A DNA stretch of 64,000 nucleotides from Bacteroidota bacterium (GTDB taxonomy: Bacteria > Bacteroidota > Bacteroidia > Palsa-965), in assembly GCA_006218065.1 (NCBI GenBank), contig VBWE01000012.1, positions 177,111-241,110 of the forward strand. The letters run 5' to 3'. The number at the start of each line of letters is the position of its first letter. The stretch's first letter is position 1. The notes beneath the pieces are model-generated. The model saw nothing but the letters and a program-made list of their open reading frames with translations. It was not told the DNA's origin and made no database searches. Below, in pieces: positions 7,552 to 16,018 of this stretch. The position numbers and the translations under genes are program-made.

Positions 7552-8745
7552 ATGAAATCATTCCGAATTGCTTTTCTCTTCCTGGTTCCCGGTATGCTTT
7601 TTTTCGGCTGCAGCAAAGATGTCGCTTACCCGGCTGCAGTCGGCTCATTTGAAAAAACATACGGCGGTGCAGGAAGCGATTACGGACGATCGGTCAGCAA
7701 CTATGGCCCAGGCGGAAAAGAATACCTGATGGCGGGGTATTCCAACAGCGCATCCGTTTCCAATTATGATTTTTTACTCATACGCGCCGATTCTGCGGGA
7801 ACGGTGATCTGGCAAAAATATTACGGCGGTGCGGGCGATGATGTGCTGCTGGCAACAGCCGATCTTCAAGACACCACTTTCCTGGTTGCGGGTTATACGC
7901 AAAGTTTCGGCGCCGGTGGAAAAGACATGTACGTCATTGCCGTAAATACGTATGGCACGATGCAATGGAGCCATACTTACGGAGGCTCGGCCGACGAGCA
8001 GTGTTATGGCATCGCGCAGTTTTCTAACGGACAGCGCCTGCTCACCGGCACAACACAAAGTTTCGGCGCGCAGGGCGAGGACCTTTACCTTGTCCGGACA
8101 GATTGGAGCGGCGATACGTTGTGGACGAAACGTTACGGCGGCCCCATGAACGATGGCGGAGTGAATATTCACGTGTTCCCGGATAACAGTTTTATGGTAC
8201 TCGGCTATACGAACAGTTTCGGAAACGGTGACACGGATTTGTGGCTGCTGCGCTGTGATGCAAACGGCGATACGCTGTGGACAAAAACGATCGGAACTCC
8301 CGGGTACGAAGAACCGCACCAAATCAAAATGACGCCCGACGGGAACCTGCTCATCACGGCGCATACCGCGGGATTCGGGCACCCGGAACATAATGTTTAC
8401 CTGGTGAAAATTGATATGTCCGGAAATATCCTCTGGCAAAACAATTACGGCGGCAGCCAGCACGATGGCGGCGAATGGAGCGTGATCGCATCCGACGGTT
8501 CAATTTACACCGCTGCGCGCAGTATGAGCTTCGGCAATATGCAGCAAATGTACCTGCTGCATACCAGCTCGGGCGGAGGGTTGATGACTGAACGGAATTT
8601 CGGCAGCCACCATGACGAAGCTGCGCACAGTATTATTTTTTCTTCGCCGGGAAATTTTTCTTCTCCTTCCCACCTCCTGCTCTTCGGCGAGCGCGATGCA
8701 GACGGGCAGGTTGATTTTTTTCTTGCGCAGAAACCGGTGGATTGA
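7552..8745 (+). CDS. Lipoprotein with repeated TYGG/SFG modules
   Basis: The 397-residue product has a signal peptide with lipobox (LFFGC, Cys20), so it is predicted to be an outer-envelope lipoprotein. The rest consists of about six to seven repeats of roughly 50 residues, each with a W..YGG...D segment and a G.T.SFG.G..D.yL...D..G..LW segment. This is the pattern of a beta-propeller-like secreted repeat protein common in Bacteroidota. No catalytic motif is seen. It lies 6 bases after the WbqC-like gene and is convergent with the next gene. Confidence 0.75.
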   Translation: MKSFRIAFLFLVPGMLFFGCSKDVAYPAAVGSFEKTYGGAGSDYGRSVSNYGPGGKEYLMAGYSNSASVSNYDFLLIRADSAGTVIWQKYYGGAGDDVLLATADLQDTTFLVAGYTQSFGAGGKDMYVIAVNTYGTMQWSHTYGGSADEQCYGIAQFSNGQRLLTGTTQSFGAQGEDLYLVRTDWSGDTLWTKRYGGPMNDGGVNIHVFPDNSFMVLGYTNSFGNGDTDLWLLRCDANGDTLWTKTIGTPGYEEPHQIKMTPDGNLLITAHTAGFGHPEHNVYLVKIDMSGNILWQNNYGGSQHDGGEWSVIASDGSIYTAARSMSFGNMQQMYLLHTSSGGGLMTERNFGSHHDEAAHSIIFSSPGNFSSPSHLLLFGERDADGQVDFFLAQKPVD

Positions 8746-8756
8746 ATCCGGGAACT

Positions 8757-9641
8757 TTACTGCCGGACCGTTTTCATCCAGCGACCGGCGAAACGTTTAC
8801 CGTCAGCTTCGGCAACGAGAAAATATAAACCGGCAGGAAACTCTTCCGCAGCCGGCTGCAGCCGGTGTACTCCCGGACTCAGCATACCTTCCTGTTTTTC
8901 ATAAAGCACACGCCCCGCAACATCGGTCACCGTAAATTTCACCGGCGCATTCCGCTCCAGTTTCAATTCCAGGACAGGATGCGCTGTTCCTGATCCGAGT
9001 ACCTGGAAATTGCCCGGGGAAGAAGTCGCAGAAAAAATTCCGGTCGATGTGGAGTAATGAATCGTAACGGCAATATGATCGATATACGCTGTTTGCTGCG
9101 AAGCGTCCCCATTCGACACTTTCACCAGCACGCCGAACTGCGCATTGTTGATCATCGCCGGTGTCCAGGCATATCCCCAAAGCGGATCGCCGGGCTGACC
9201 GTAGGTTTTAGTAGCATACGCTGCGGGCCATACTGTAGCCGGATCAGCCATATTCGTTCCTACCGGCCCGGTCAGCGGATCAGGTTCAAGCTGCACGATC
9301 GAATCATGCAGTCCCTGGGCCGTTAATCCTTTCCGCGTTACGTCAACGTGAATGCTGTCTATCGTGGCGGTGAGCGGAATGTTGAAGCCGAAAACGGAAG
9401 CTTCCATATACCGGGAAGCATAACAACTGCTCTGGAAGCAAAAACCGTTTTGCATCAGTCCGACATCCGCTCCCGCGCCATCGGCAGCAAGCACATTGGT
9501 TTCATTGCTCCAGGTCGCTCCCGCGCAACTGAGACAGGCTGACGAAGGCAGTGTAGCTGCACTTCCCGGGTTTGCGGTGACAGGCGATTGCGCGAAAACA
9601 CCAAAAGGAACAAAAAACAAAAGAGAAAAAGCGGTTTTCAT
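8757..9641 (-). CDS. T9SS-exported protein with type A C-terminal domain
   Basis: The 294-residue protein starts with a clear signal peptide (MKTAFSLLFFVPFGVFAQ); the start at 9641 is chosen because the upstream in-frame extension is not signal-like. The middle (about 30-200) is a beta-rich domain with no recognised catalytic motif (TIDSIHVDVTRKG, AYIDHIAVTIHY), resembling secreted adhesion modules. The last 80 residues (FQVLGSGT..VTDVAGRVLYEKQ..PAGLYFLV) are a type A T9SS sorting domain, which targets the protein to the cell surface or medium and is then removed. It is convergent with the lipoprotein gene, with only 11 bases between the stops. Confidence 0.8.
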   Translation of the reverse strand: MKTAFSLLFFVPFGVFAQSPVTANPGSAATLPSSACLSCAGATWSNETNVLAADGAGADVGLMQNGFCFQSSCYASRYMEASVFGFNIPLTATIDSIHVDVTRKGLTAQGLHDSIVQLEPDPLTGPVGTNMADPATVWPAAYATKTYGQPGDPLWGYAWTPAMINNAQFGVLVKVSNGDASQQTAYIDHIAVTIHYSTSTGIFSATSSPGNFQVLGSGTAHPVLELKLERNAPVKFTVTDVAGRVLYEKQEGMLSPGVHRLQPAAEEFPAGLYFLVAEADGKRFAGRWMKTVRQ

Positions 9642-9758
9642 GGTTTCCTGTGTTTTATCAAATATACCCCGGAAAGCTGCAAAAAACAATGAGCGGGGCC
9701 CGGAAGTTTTTTCGTTTCCTCCCGATTCGTACATTCGCATACACACATCCTCAAACCG

Positions 9759-11060
9759 ATGAGCAACCGCCGCAGTTTCATGAAAAAGCTGGGCCTCACC
9801 GCAGGCGCGCTTTCCCTCTCTTCTATTCTCGAACCGCTGCTGGCCGCCGGGCTTGACGATGCGCTGGAACGCGTGGACGGGATGACACCCGCCGAAGCGG
9901 CAGCCGATGAAGATTTCTGGGCATACATCCGCGAATGTTTTACCGTTTCACAGAATGTGATCAACCTGAACAACGGCGGTGTCAGTCCGCAGCCGAAAAG
10001 CGTGCAGGACGCGCATATCCGGTATTACCAGATGTGCAACGAAGGTCCTTCCTATTTCATGTGGCGTACGCTCGACCAGGGCCGCGAACCGCTGCGGAAA
10101 AAACTGGCCGATCTTGCCGGCTGCAGTTCGGAGGAAATCGCGATCAACCGGAATTCGACTGAAGGACTGAACACGGTTATTTTCGGGCTCAACCTGAAAG
10201 CGGGCGACGAAGTAGTGCTGACCAAACAGGATTACCCGAATATGATCAATGCCTGGAAACAGCGCGAAAAACGCGACGGCATTAAACTCGTCTGGCTGAA
10301 TTTCGAATTCCCGATCGAGAATGACGAAGTGATCGTGAAAAAATTCGCGGAAGCGTTTACCGACAAAACGAAAATCGTACACATCACGCACATCATCAAC
10401 TGGACCGGGCAGATTCTGCCTGCGAAAAAAATCGCGCAGGAAGCGCATAAACGGAACATCGAAGTAATCGCTGACGGCGCACACAGCTTCGCGCATATCG
10501 ATTACAAAATTCCCGATCTCGATTGCGATTATTACGCCACCAGCCTGCACAAATGGCTCTGCGCACCGTTCGGCAGCGGTTTGCTTTACATTAAAAAGGA
10601 CAAGATCAAAAACGTATGGGCTTTGCTTTCGAACACCGAGCCCGATAGCAGCGACATCCGGAAATTCGAGTCGCTGGGCACGCGTTCTTTCGCTTCGGAA
10701 ATGGCCATCGCCTACTCCGTGGATTTTCACCAGATGATCGGTTCGAAAAGAAAAGAAGCGCGCCTGCGTTACCTGAAAGATTACTGGGCGGCTAAAGCGG
10801 CGAAGATCAAAGGCGTGAAACTGAACACATCACTGAAAGCCCCGTTCTCCTGTGCCATCGGCAACTTCAGCATCGAAGGCTGGAAGCCGGAAGAAATCGA
10901 CGGGCATCTTTTCGACAAGTACAAAATCCATACAGTCGGCATCAACTGGGAAAACATCCACGGTGTGCGCGTAACGCCGCATGTATATACTGCGCTGCCC
11001 GATCTCGACAAACTGCTGGAAGCCATTACGGAAATGGCGCAATCGCTGCCGAAGAAATAG
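9759..11060 (+). CDS. Tat-signalled class V aminotransferase-like PLP enzyme
   Basis: The 433-residue protein belongs to the class V aminotransferase/isopenicillin-N-epimerase-like group. The PLP lysine is Lys265 in ATSLHKWLCAPFGSGLLY, the cofactor aspartate is Asp239 in VIADGAHSFAHID, and the phosphate-binding region is RNSTEGLNTV (131-140). The N terminus MSNRRSFMKKLGLTAGALSL is a twin-arginine signal (RRSFMK followed by a short hydrophobic stretch), implying export of the folded, PLP-loaded enzyme. The reaction (racemase, desulfurase, lyase or transaminase) cannot be decided from sequence. Six bases separate it from a membrane-anchored RidA, whose family removes reactive imines made by PLP enzymes. 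Confidence 0.88.
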   Translation: MSNRRSFMKKLGLTAGALSLSSILEPLLAAGLDDALERVDGMTPAEAAADEDFWAYIRECFTVSQNVINLNNGGVSPQPKSVQDAHIRYYQMCNEGPSYFMWRTLDQGREPLRKKLADLAGCSSEEIAINRNSTEGLNTVIFGLNLKAGDEVVLTKQDYPNMINAWKQREKRDGIKLVWLNFEFPIENDEVIVKKFAEAFTDKTKIVHITHIINWTGQILPAKKIAQEAHKRNIEVIADGAHSFAHIDYKIPDLDCDYYATSLHKWLCAPFGSGLLYIKKDKIKNVWALLSNTEPDSSDIRKFESLGTRSFASEMAIAYSVDFHQMIGSKRKEARLRYLKDYWAAKAAKIKGVKLNTSLKAPFSCAIGNFSIEGWKPEEIDGHLFDKYKIHTVGINWENIHGVRVTPHVYTALPDLDKLLEAITEMAQSLPKK

Positions 11061-11065
11061 TACCC

Positions 11066-11539
11066 ATGAACAAAACCATTTTCATCGGCGTGGCATTCAT
11101 CGCGATCGGCGGTTTGCTCTGGCTTACGCTTTCGACGCGGAAAACGATGGAAACCAAACCGGCGTATATCGTTACGGATAAAGCGCCCAAACCCATCGGA
11201 CCGTATTCGCAGGCGGTTGCCAAAGGAAACGCACTTTTCGTTTCCGGGCAGATCGCGCTCGATCCCGTGAATGGAAAATTAGATACGGCCGATATCGTTT
11301 CGGAAACGAAAATGGTGATGGAAAATATCAAAGCCATCCTGTCCGCCGCCGGCATGAGCATGAACGATGTGGCCAAATCAACTATTTATATGACCAGCCT
11401 CGCCGATTTCCCGAAAATGAACGATGTCTACGGTTCCTATTTCCAGGCCGGGAAATATCCCGCGCGGGAGACCGTGCAGGTGGCCGCCTTGCCGAAAGGC
11501 GTGCATATGGAAATCAGCGTGGTGGCCGTAGCGCAATAA
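11066..11539 (+). CDS. RidA-family enamine/imine deaminase with membrane anchor
   Basis: RidA proteins hydrolyse reactive enamine/imine intermediates released by PLP-dependent enzymes. The 157-residue product has the RidA core: APKPIGPYSQAV (40-51), LFVSGQIALDP, and the active-site segment YPARETVQVAALPKGVHMEI with the conserved Arg134 and Glu149. Unlike usual RidA of about 125-130 residues it carries an extra N-terminal hydrophobic helix (about 4-22, FIGVAFIAIGGLLWLTL) that would tether it to the inner membrane or act as a signal. An internal ATG at 11147 would give the short cytosolic form, so both forms are possible. It shares an operon with the PLP enzyme upstream. Confidence 0.87.
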   Translation: MNKTIFIGVAFIAIGGLLWLTLSTRKTMETKPAYIVTDKAPKPIGPYSQAVAKGNALFVSGQIALDPVNGKLDTADIVSETKMVMENIKAILSAAGMSMNDVAKSTIYMTSLADFPKMNDVYGSYFQAGKYPARETVQVAALPKGVHMEISVVAVAQ

Positions 11540-11548
11540 ATAAACGGG

Positions 11549-12067
11549 ATGAATCTCCGCGAAGCCATTCTGAAAGAACATTCCAAAGCCAACAGGCAGC
11601 GAATCGTAAAATGGATCGGAAAAGATCCGCAGCGATTCAAAGAACTGGTCGGTCATTTTCTCGGCAACGAATATCGCCTGGTCCAGCTCGCCGCCCCGGT
11701 TTTGAGCGATTGTGCTGAAGCGCAGCCGCAATTAGTGAAACCGTATCTCGGCAAGCTGATCAAAAACCTGGAAAAGGAAGGTCATCACGATGCCGTTGTC
11801 CGGGGTACCGTTCGCTTTCTGCAGTTCACCGATGTGCCGGAAAAGTATCTCGGCATACTTGCCAATACCTGCTTCCGCCTGCTGATGAAAGCCGATTCAC
11901 CGATCGCCGTAAAAGCGTTTTCGATGACGGTTTTATTGAATATCTGCCGGAAAGAACCCGGCCTGAAAAATGAACTGAAACTGGTCATTGAAGGACTTAT
12001 GTCCAATGCTTCGGCAGGATTGTGCAATCGCGGCCAAAAAACGCTGCGGGCTTTGGAGAAAATTTAG
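11549..12067 (+). CDS. HEAT-like alpha-solenoid protein
   Basis: This 172-residue all-helical cytosolic protein has repeating helix pairs (for example RFKELVGHFLGNEYRLVQLAAPVLSDCA, PIAVKAFSMTVLLNICRKEP) that look like degenerate HEAT/ARM repeats. No catalytic residues are visible. It begins 9 bases after the RidA stop and may be the last gene of that operon. A second, unrelated-looking HEAT-like protein occurs at 21438. The role is unknown; such small solenoids are usually binding proteins. Confidence 0.6.
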   Translation: MNLREAILKEHSKANRQRIVKWIGKDPQRFKELVGHFLGNEYRLVQLAAPVLSDCAEAQPQLVKPYLGKLIKNLEKEGHHDAVVRGTVRFLQFTDVPEKYLGILANTCFRLLMKADSPIAVKAFSMTVLLNICRKEPGLKNELKLVIEGLMSNASAGLCNRGQKTLRALEKI

Positions 12068-12124
12068 GCGCGTTTTCCCACATTTTTCTACCTTAGCTAC
12101 TTGCCACCACAAACAAACCTGCTC

Positions 12125-14451
12125 ATGAAAAAATTTATACTCGCTACAGCATTCATATTCGGTATGATTGGCCTGGATGCACAATCTGTTACAGTACTGG
12201 TCGGTTCGTCTCCTTTCCAGGACAGTCTTTGGACCGTTGATACCACCACACTGCAGATCAAACGCCGCCTCAGCCCTACGCCTTCTTCGGGCGGAACCAT
12301 TACCGGGATGACGGCGCTGACCAAGGATCCTTCCAACGGAGATCTTTATATTGTCTGCAAACAATCGGCAACAACGGGCCGTACGCTGGGCAAACTCAAT
12401 TTGCTGACCGGTGTCGTTACTATTATCGGCAACCTCGGCGATAACTTTTCCTCGCTCACTTTCACTTCCAATGCACGGCTTTTCGGAGCAACAGGCGACG
12501 GGGCGGCTGTTCCGGAAGCACTCTATTCCATTGATAAAACCAATGCCACAAAAACCCTGATCAAAAACATGGGAAGCGGCGCTGACGGTGAAGTCATCTG
12601 CGCCAACCCGGACGACAATAACATGCTTTATCATTGGTCGGGCAACGGAACCGTTGTTTTTGAAAAATTCGATACCCTTACCGGGCCATATACTCCTACT
12701 AATATTCCCATCATCGGGACCACCAACGGCGAAACATTCGGCGCTGTTTATATGGGCAACAATAAATTCTGGATCAGCAACATCAGTTCTACCTTCAACA
12801 GGATAAACGCCAACGGTACCTGGGGCGCCCAGTTCGGCAGTAACCCGGACGATCTGCGCGGCCTGGCTTTCATGACCTGCTCACGCGCAATCACCGGAAA
12901 CGCTTCTTTCTGCACCGGCGGCAGTACCTTGCTTACCCACGGTTCATCTACAGCCGGCGCAACATACCAATGGTTTCTGAACGGCGCGTCCATTGTTGGC
13001 GCCACTACTCAAACGTACACAGCTACTGCTGCAGGTCATTACAACTGCCTGGTTTCCGACGAATGCACCAGCAACGACAGCTCCGGTGTCGGCATCAACG
13101 TAATAGTTAATCCGCTGCCGGTTGTTTCGGTTTCAGCCACGGCAAGCAGTTTCTGCGCAGGCGATTCCACGCAGGTAGCTGCCAACGCACCTTCGGGAAC
13201 GTATCAGTGGTACCAGGACGGCGTGCTCATTCCCGGTGCAACGACTTCGCCTTTCACCATCACCAGCGGCGGCGTGTTCAACATGATCTGCACGGATGTG
13301 AACGGATGCAGCGACTCTTCGGCTACCGGTGTAACCGTAACGGTTAATCCGCTGCCAGTCGTTTCGGTTTCGGCTACGGCAAGCAGTTTCTGCGCAGGCG
13401 ATTCTACACAAGTGGCAGCCAACGCACCTTCGGGAACGTATCAGTGGTACCAGGACGGTGTGCTCATTCCCGGCGCAACAACTTCACCTTTCACCATCAC
13501 CAGCGGCGGCGTATTCAACATGATCTGCACGGATGTGAATGGATGCAGCGATTCCTCAGCAACCGGGACAACGGTAATCGTTAACCCGCTGCCGGTTGTC
13601 GATCTCGGTAACGATACAACGGTTTGCGGAAGCCTGGTACTCGATGCAGGCAACGCCGGCTCAACATACCTCTGGAGCGACAGCACGACTGCGCAAACAC
13701 TTACCGTTTCCGCTACCGGTAATTATTCCGTAACGGTAACCGATACCAACGGCTGCGCCAGTTCGGCTTCGATCGGTTATACTGCCGGGGTGATTCCTTC
13801 CGTAACACTGTTCGGTGACACTTCGCAGTGCGGCGGTTCGATCGTACTCGACGCAGGCAACGCAGGATCGACATACCTGTGGATCGACAGCACGACTGCG
13901 CAGACACTCACCGTTTCCACATCGGGCATTTACTCCGTTGTGGTTACCAGCGCCGACGGCTGCACCGATTCGGATACGGTAAACGTAACGATCAACACGC
14001 CTCCTACCGTTTCCGCTTCCGCTGCCAGCACAACGGTTTGCCAGGATGATGCCAACGTAACGCTCACCGGTACTCCTGCAGGCGGCACATTCTCCGGACC
14101 CGGTGTAACCGGAAACTCTTTTGATCCTTCTATCGGAACAGGAACACAGGCGCTTACATATTCGTTCACGGACGGAAACGGATGCTCGGGCTCTGCCGGT
14201 ATCAACATCACTGTAAATGCCTGCGTAGGTATTATCGAACAGCAAAACATCAGTACGGTGAGCATTTACCCGAAGAAGCTGAAAAAGCGACGATCAATAT
14301 CGTGAACAACCTTGGCCAGGTAATGGCAAGCAGGCAACTGACCAAAGGCATACACGCTCTTGACTATACAACGCTGCCCGCAGGAATTTACCTTGTACAG
14401 GTTCAGAGCGAAAACGGGAACGCAGCACAGCGCCTCGTGATCACGAAGTAA
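12125..14451 (+). pseudogene. T9SS surface protein with frameshift before its sorting domain
   Basis: The main frame runs 12125-14305 (726 residues): signal peptide MKKFILATAFIFGMIGLDAQ, a beta-propeller-like N domain (about 25-250), then Ig-like repeats including two 79-residue tandem copies (13104-13580) and modules of the type VVDLGNDTTVCGS..AGNAGSTYLWSDS. The frame stops at 14305 just after VSIYP. The rest of a type A sorting domain (KATINIVNNLGQVMASRQ, ending at 14451 with RLVITK) continues in the -1 frame. Unless this is a sequencing error or the ribosome shifts at the AAAAAG run (about 14281-14286), the product lacks its T9SS signal. ATG 12125 is chosen as it starts the signal peptide. 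Confidence 0.8.
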
Positions 14452-14465
14452 TATTTTCTTTTTCC

Positions 14466-14511
14466 AAAAAAATCGCGGCTTCCATAAACACGGGGCCGCG
14501 ATTTTTTTTGT
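14466..14511 (+). terminator. Rho-independent terminator
   Basis: Stem AATCGCGGC (14471-14479) pairs with GCCGCGATT (14495-14503), flanked by a run of A upstream and eight T downstream, so it could work in both directions. It follows the frameshifted T9SS gene, placing its true end at 14451. Confidence 0.85.
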
Positions 14512-14587
14512 TCCTGTTTCAAATAATGGTAATTTTCAATTCCCGATCCGTTTCTTCCGGTTGTTTTGTATGCATTGATCACCCGTC

Positions 14588-15814
14588 ATGACATCACCGT
14601 TGATGCCCCGAATGATTGCCGTTATGCTGTTCCTGTTATTTCTCGCGGATTCCGCCGGGGCGCAAACGCAATATGCCTGGGTGCAGAAAGCGCAGCTCCC
14701 CGCTCCTGCACGGCACCGCGCCTCGGCCTGCGCGGTCGGCGGACGCGGGTATCTCGGGCTCGGTCATGTGAACGCCACGGGCCAGATCGTTTACCAGGAC
14801 TGGTGGGAATATGATCCCGGCACAAACACGTGGACACAGAAAGCGAACTACGGCGGCGGCCAGCGTTTCGGCGCGGTGGCTTTTGCCATCGGGAATTATG
14901 CGTATGTGGGTACGGGTGATGACGGGAATTCGCTGCATGCTGATTTCTGGAGATACGATCCGGTTAACAATCAATGGACACCGGTCACTTCTTTCCCGGG
15001 GCAGGCGACCGGGACAGCCAGCTGCGAAGCAGCAAACGGGAAAGGTTATGTGGGATTGGCCAATGCAACCACCAACTGGTGGGAATATGATCCGCCGGCA
15101 AACACCTGGCAGGCGCGCGCGCAGTTTCCCGGGCAGCAGCGGAATTTCGCAGCTTCTTTCGAACTGGGCGGAAAAATTTATCTCGGCACAGGAATGACCT
15201 ATAATTACACGCTCATGTTCGGCGATTTCTGGTGCTACGATCCGGCCGCGAATTCCTGGTCGCAGAAATGTTCTTTTCCCGCGGGGCTGCGTTATTGCAC
15301 TTCCGGTTTTTCTTTCCAGGGAAAAGGATATATCGGTCTCGGCTACAGCACGGCCACCACGAATAACTATGATGATTTCTGGGCTTACGATGCCGCTGCC
15401 GACAGTTGGTCGCCCGCGGCACAGTTCGCAGGTTCGGCGCGAAGGCTCTGTGCTGGTTTTACAATCGGGAATCGCGTTTATCTCGGCACGGGAACCAGCG
15501 GAACGAATTACAACGACCTCTGGGAATTCGGAACGCTGAGCGAAATTCCGGGTGGTGATGTATCTCCCGTTTCTCCGCTGATTTTTCCGAACCCGGCATC
15601 GGATTTCATCCGCATTGATTTTCGTATGTCCCTGCATTCCGGTTCGATCCGCGTGCATAACCCGGAAGGAAAACTGGTTATGCAGGAACAAAATATTTCC
15701 GGTACTGCATTTACGATGCGCTGCGGAAACCTGGAGCCGGGTGTTTATTTTCTCTCCCTCGTGCAGGATGACAATACTATCTGCACAAAGAAGTTTATCA
15801 TCGCAGGGCGCTGA
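14588..15814 (+). CDS. Secreted Kelch-repeat protein with T9SS type A domain
   Basis: The 408-residue product has a signal peptide (MIAVMLFLLFLADSAGA) preceded by a short N-terminal extension; the internal ATG at 14612 is a possible start. About six Kelch-like blades follow, each with G+.YlGlG and W.YDP..N.W motifs (WWEYDPGTNTWTQKA, FWRYDPVNNQWTP, FWCYDPAANSWSQ, FWAYDAAADSW), forming a beta-propeller. The last 80 residues (LIFPNPASDFIRI..EPGVYFLSLVQDD..KKFIIAGR) are a T9SS sorting domain. It should be exported across the outer membrane and probably mediates binding; no enzyme motif is visible. Confidence 0.85.
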   Translation: MTSPLMPRMIAVMLFLLFLADSAGAQTQYAWVQKAQLPAPARHRASACAVGGRGYLGLGHVNATGQIVYQDWWEYDPGTNTWTQKANYGGGQRFGAVAFAIGNYAYVGTGDDGNSLHADFWRYDPVNNQWTPVTSFPGQATGTASCEAANGKGYVGLANATTNWWEYDPPANTWQARAQFPGQQRNFAASFELGGKIYLGTGMTYNYTLMFGDFWCYDPAANSWSQKCSFPAGLRYCTSGFSFQGKGYIGLGYSTATTNNYDDFWAYDAAADSWSPAAQFAGSARRLCAGFTIGNRVYLGTGTSGTNYNDLWEFGTLSEIPGGDVSPVSPLIFPNPASDFIRIDFRMSLHSGSIRVHNPEGKLVMQEQNISGTAFTMRCGNLEPGVYFLSLVQDDNTICTKKFIIAGR

Positions 15815-15984
15815 AGGTCCCGGTAGTCTCCGTTATCCGGATCGGGATTAATCTGCTTAATCTTCGGCAAAATTTTCAAAAGCAGGAAAGACGCATTTAC
15901 TCCGGGCGAAACCAGGCGCTCCGACTGCCATTCATTACAAGGTACCGGTCAAAAAATCAGCCCTTTCCGGCCCTTCAAAAATAG

Positions 15985-15992
15985 TATCTTTG
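15985..15992 (+). promoter_or_regulatory. Bacteroidota -7 box for the acyl-CoA carboxylase gene
   Basis: TATCTTTG matches TAnnTTTG and lies 26 bases before the ATG at 16019. The rest of the 15815-16018 gap shows no gene or repeat. Confidence 0.55.
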
Positions 15993-16018
15993 AGCTTCCG
16001 AAAGAATCCATAAATCTT

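Noticed and set aside
14255..14300. Programmed -1 frameshift as the preferred explanation
   Set aside because: The slip site G AAA AAG is not the ideal A AAA AAG and no stimulatory structure was identified; error or mutation is simpler.
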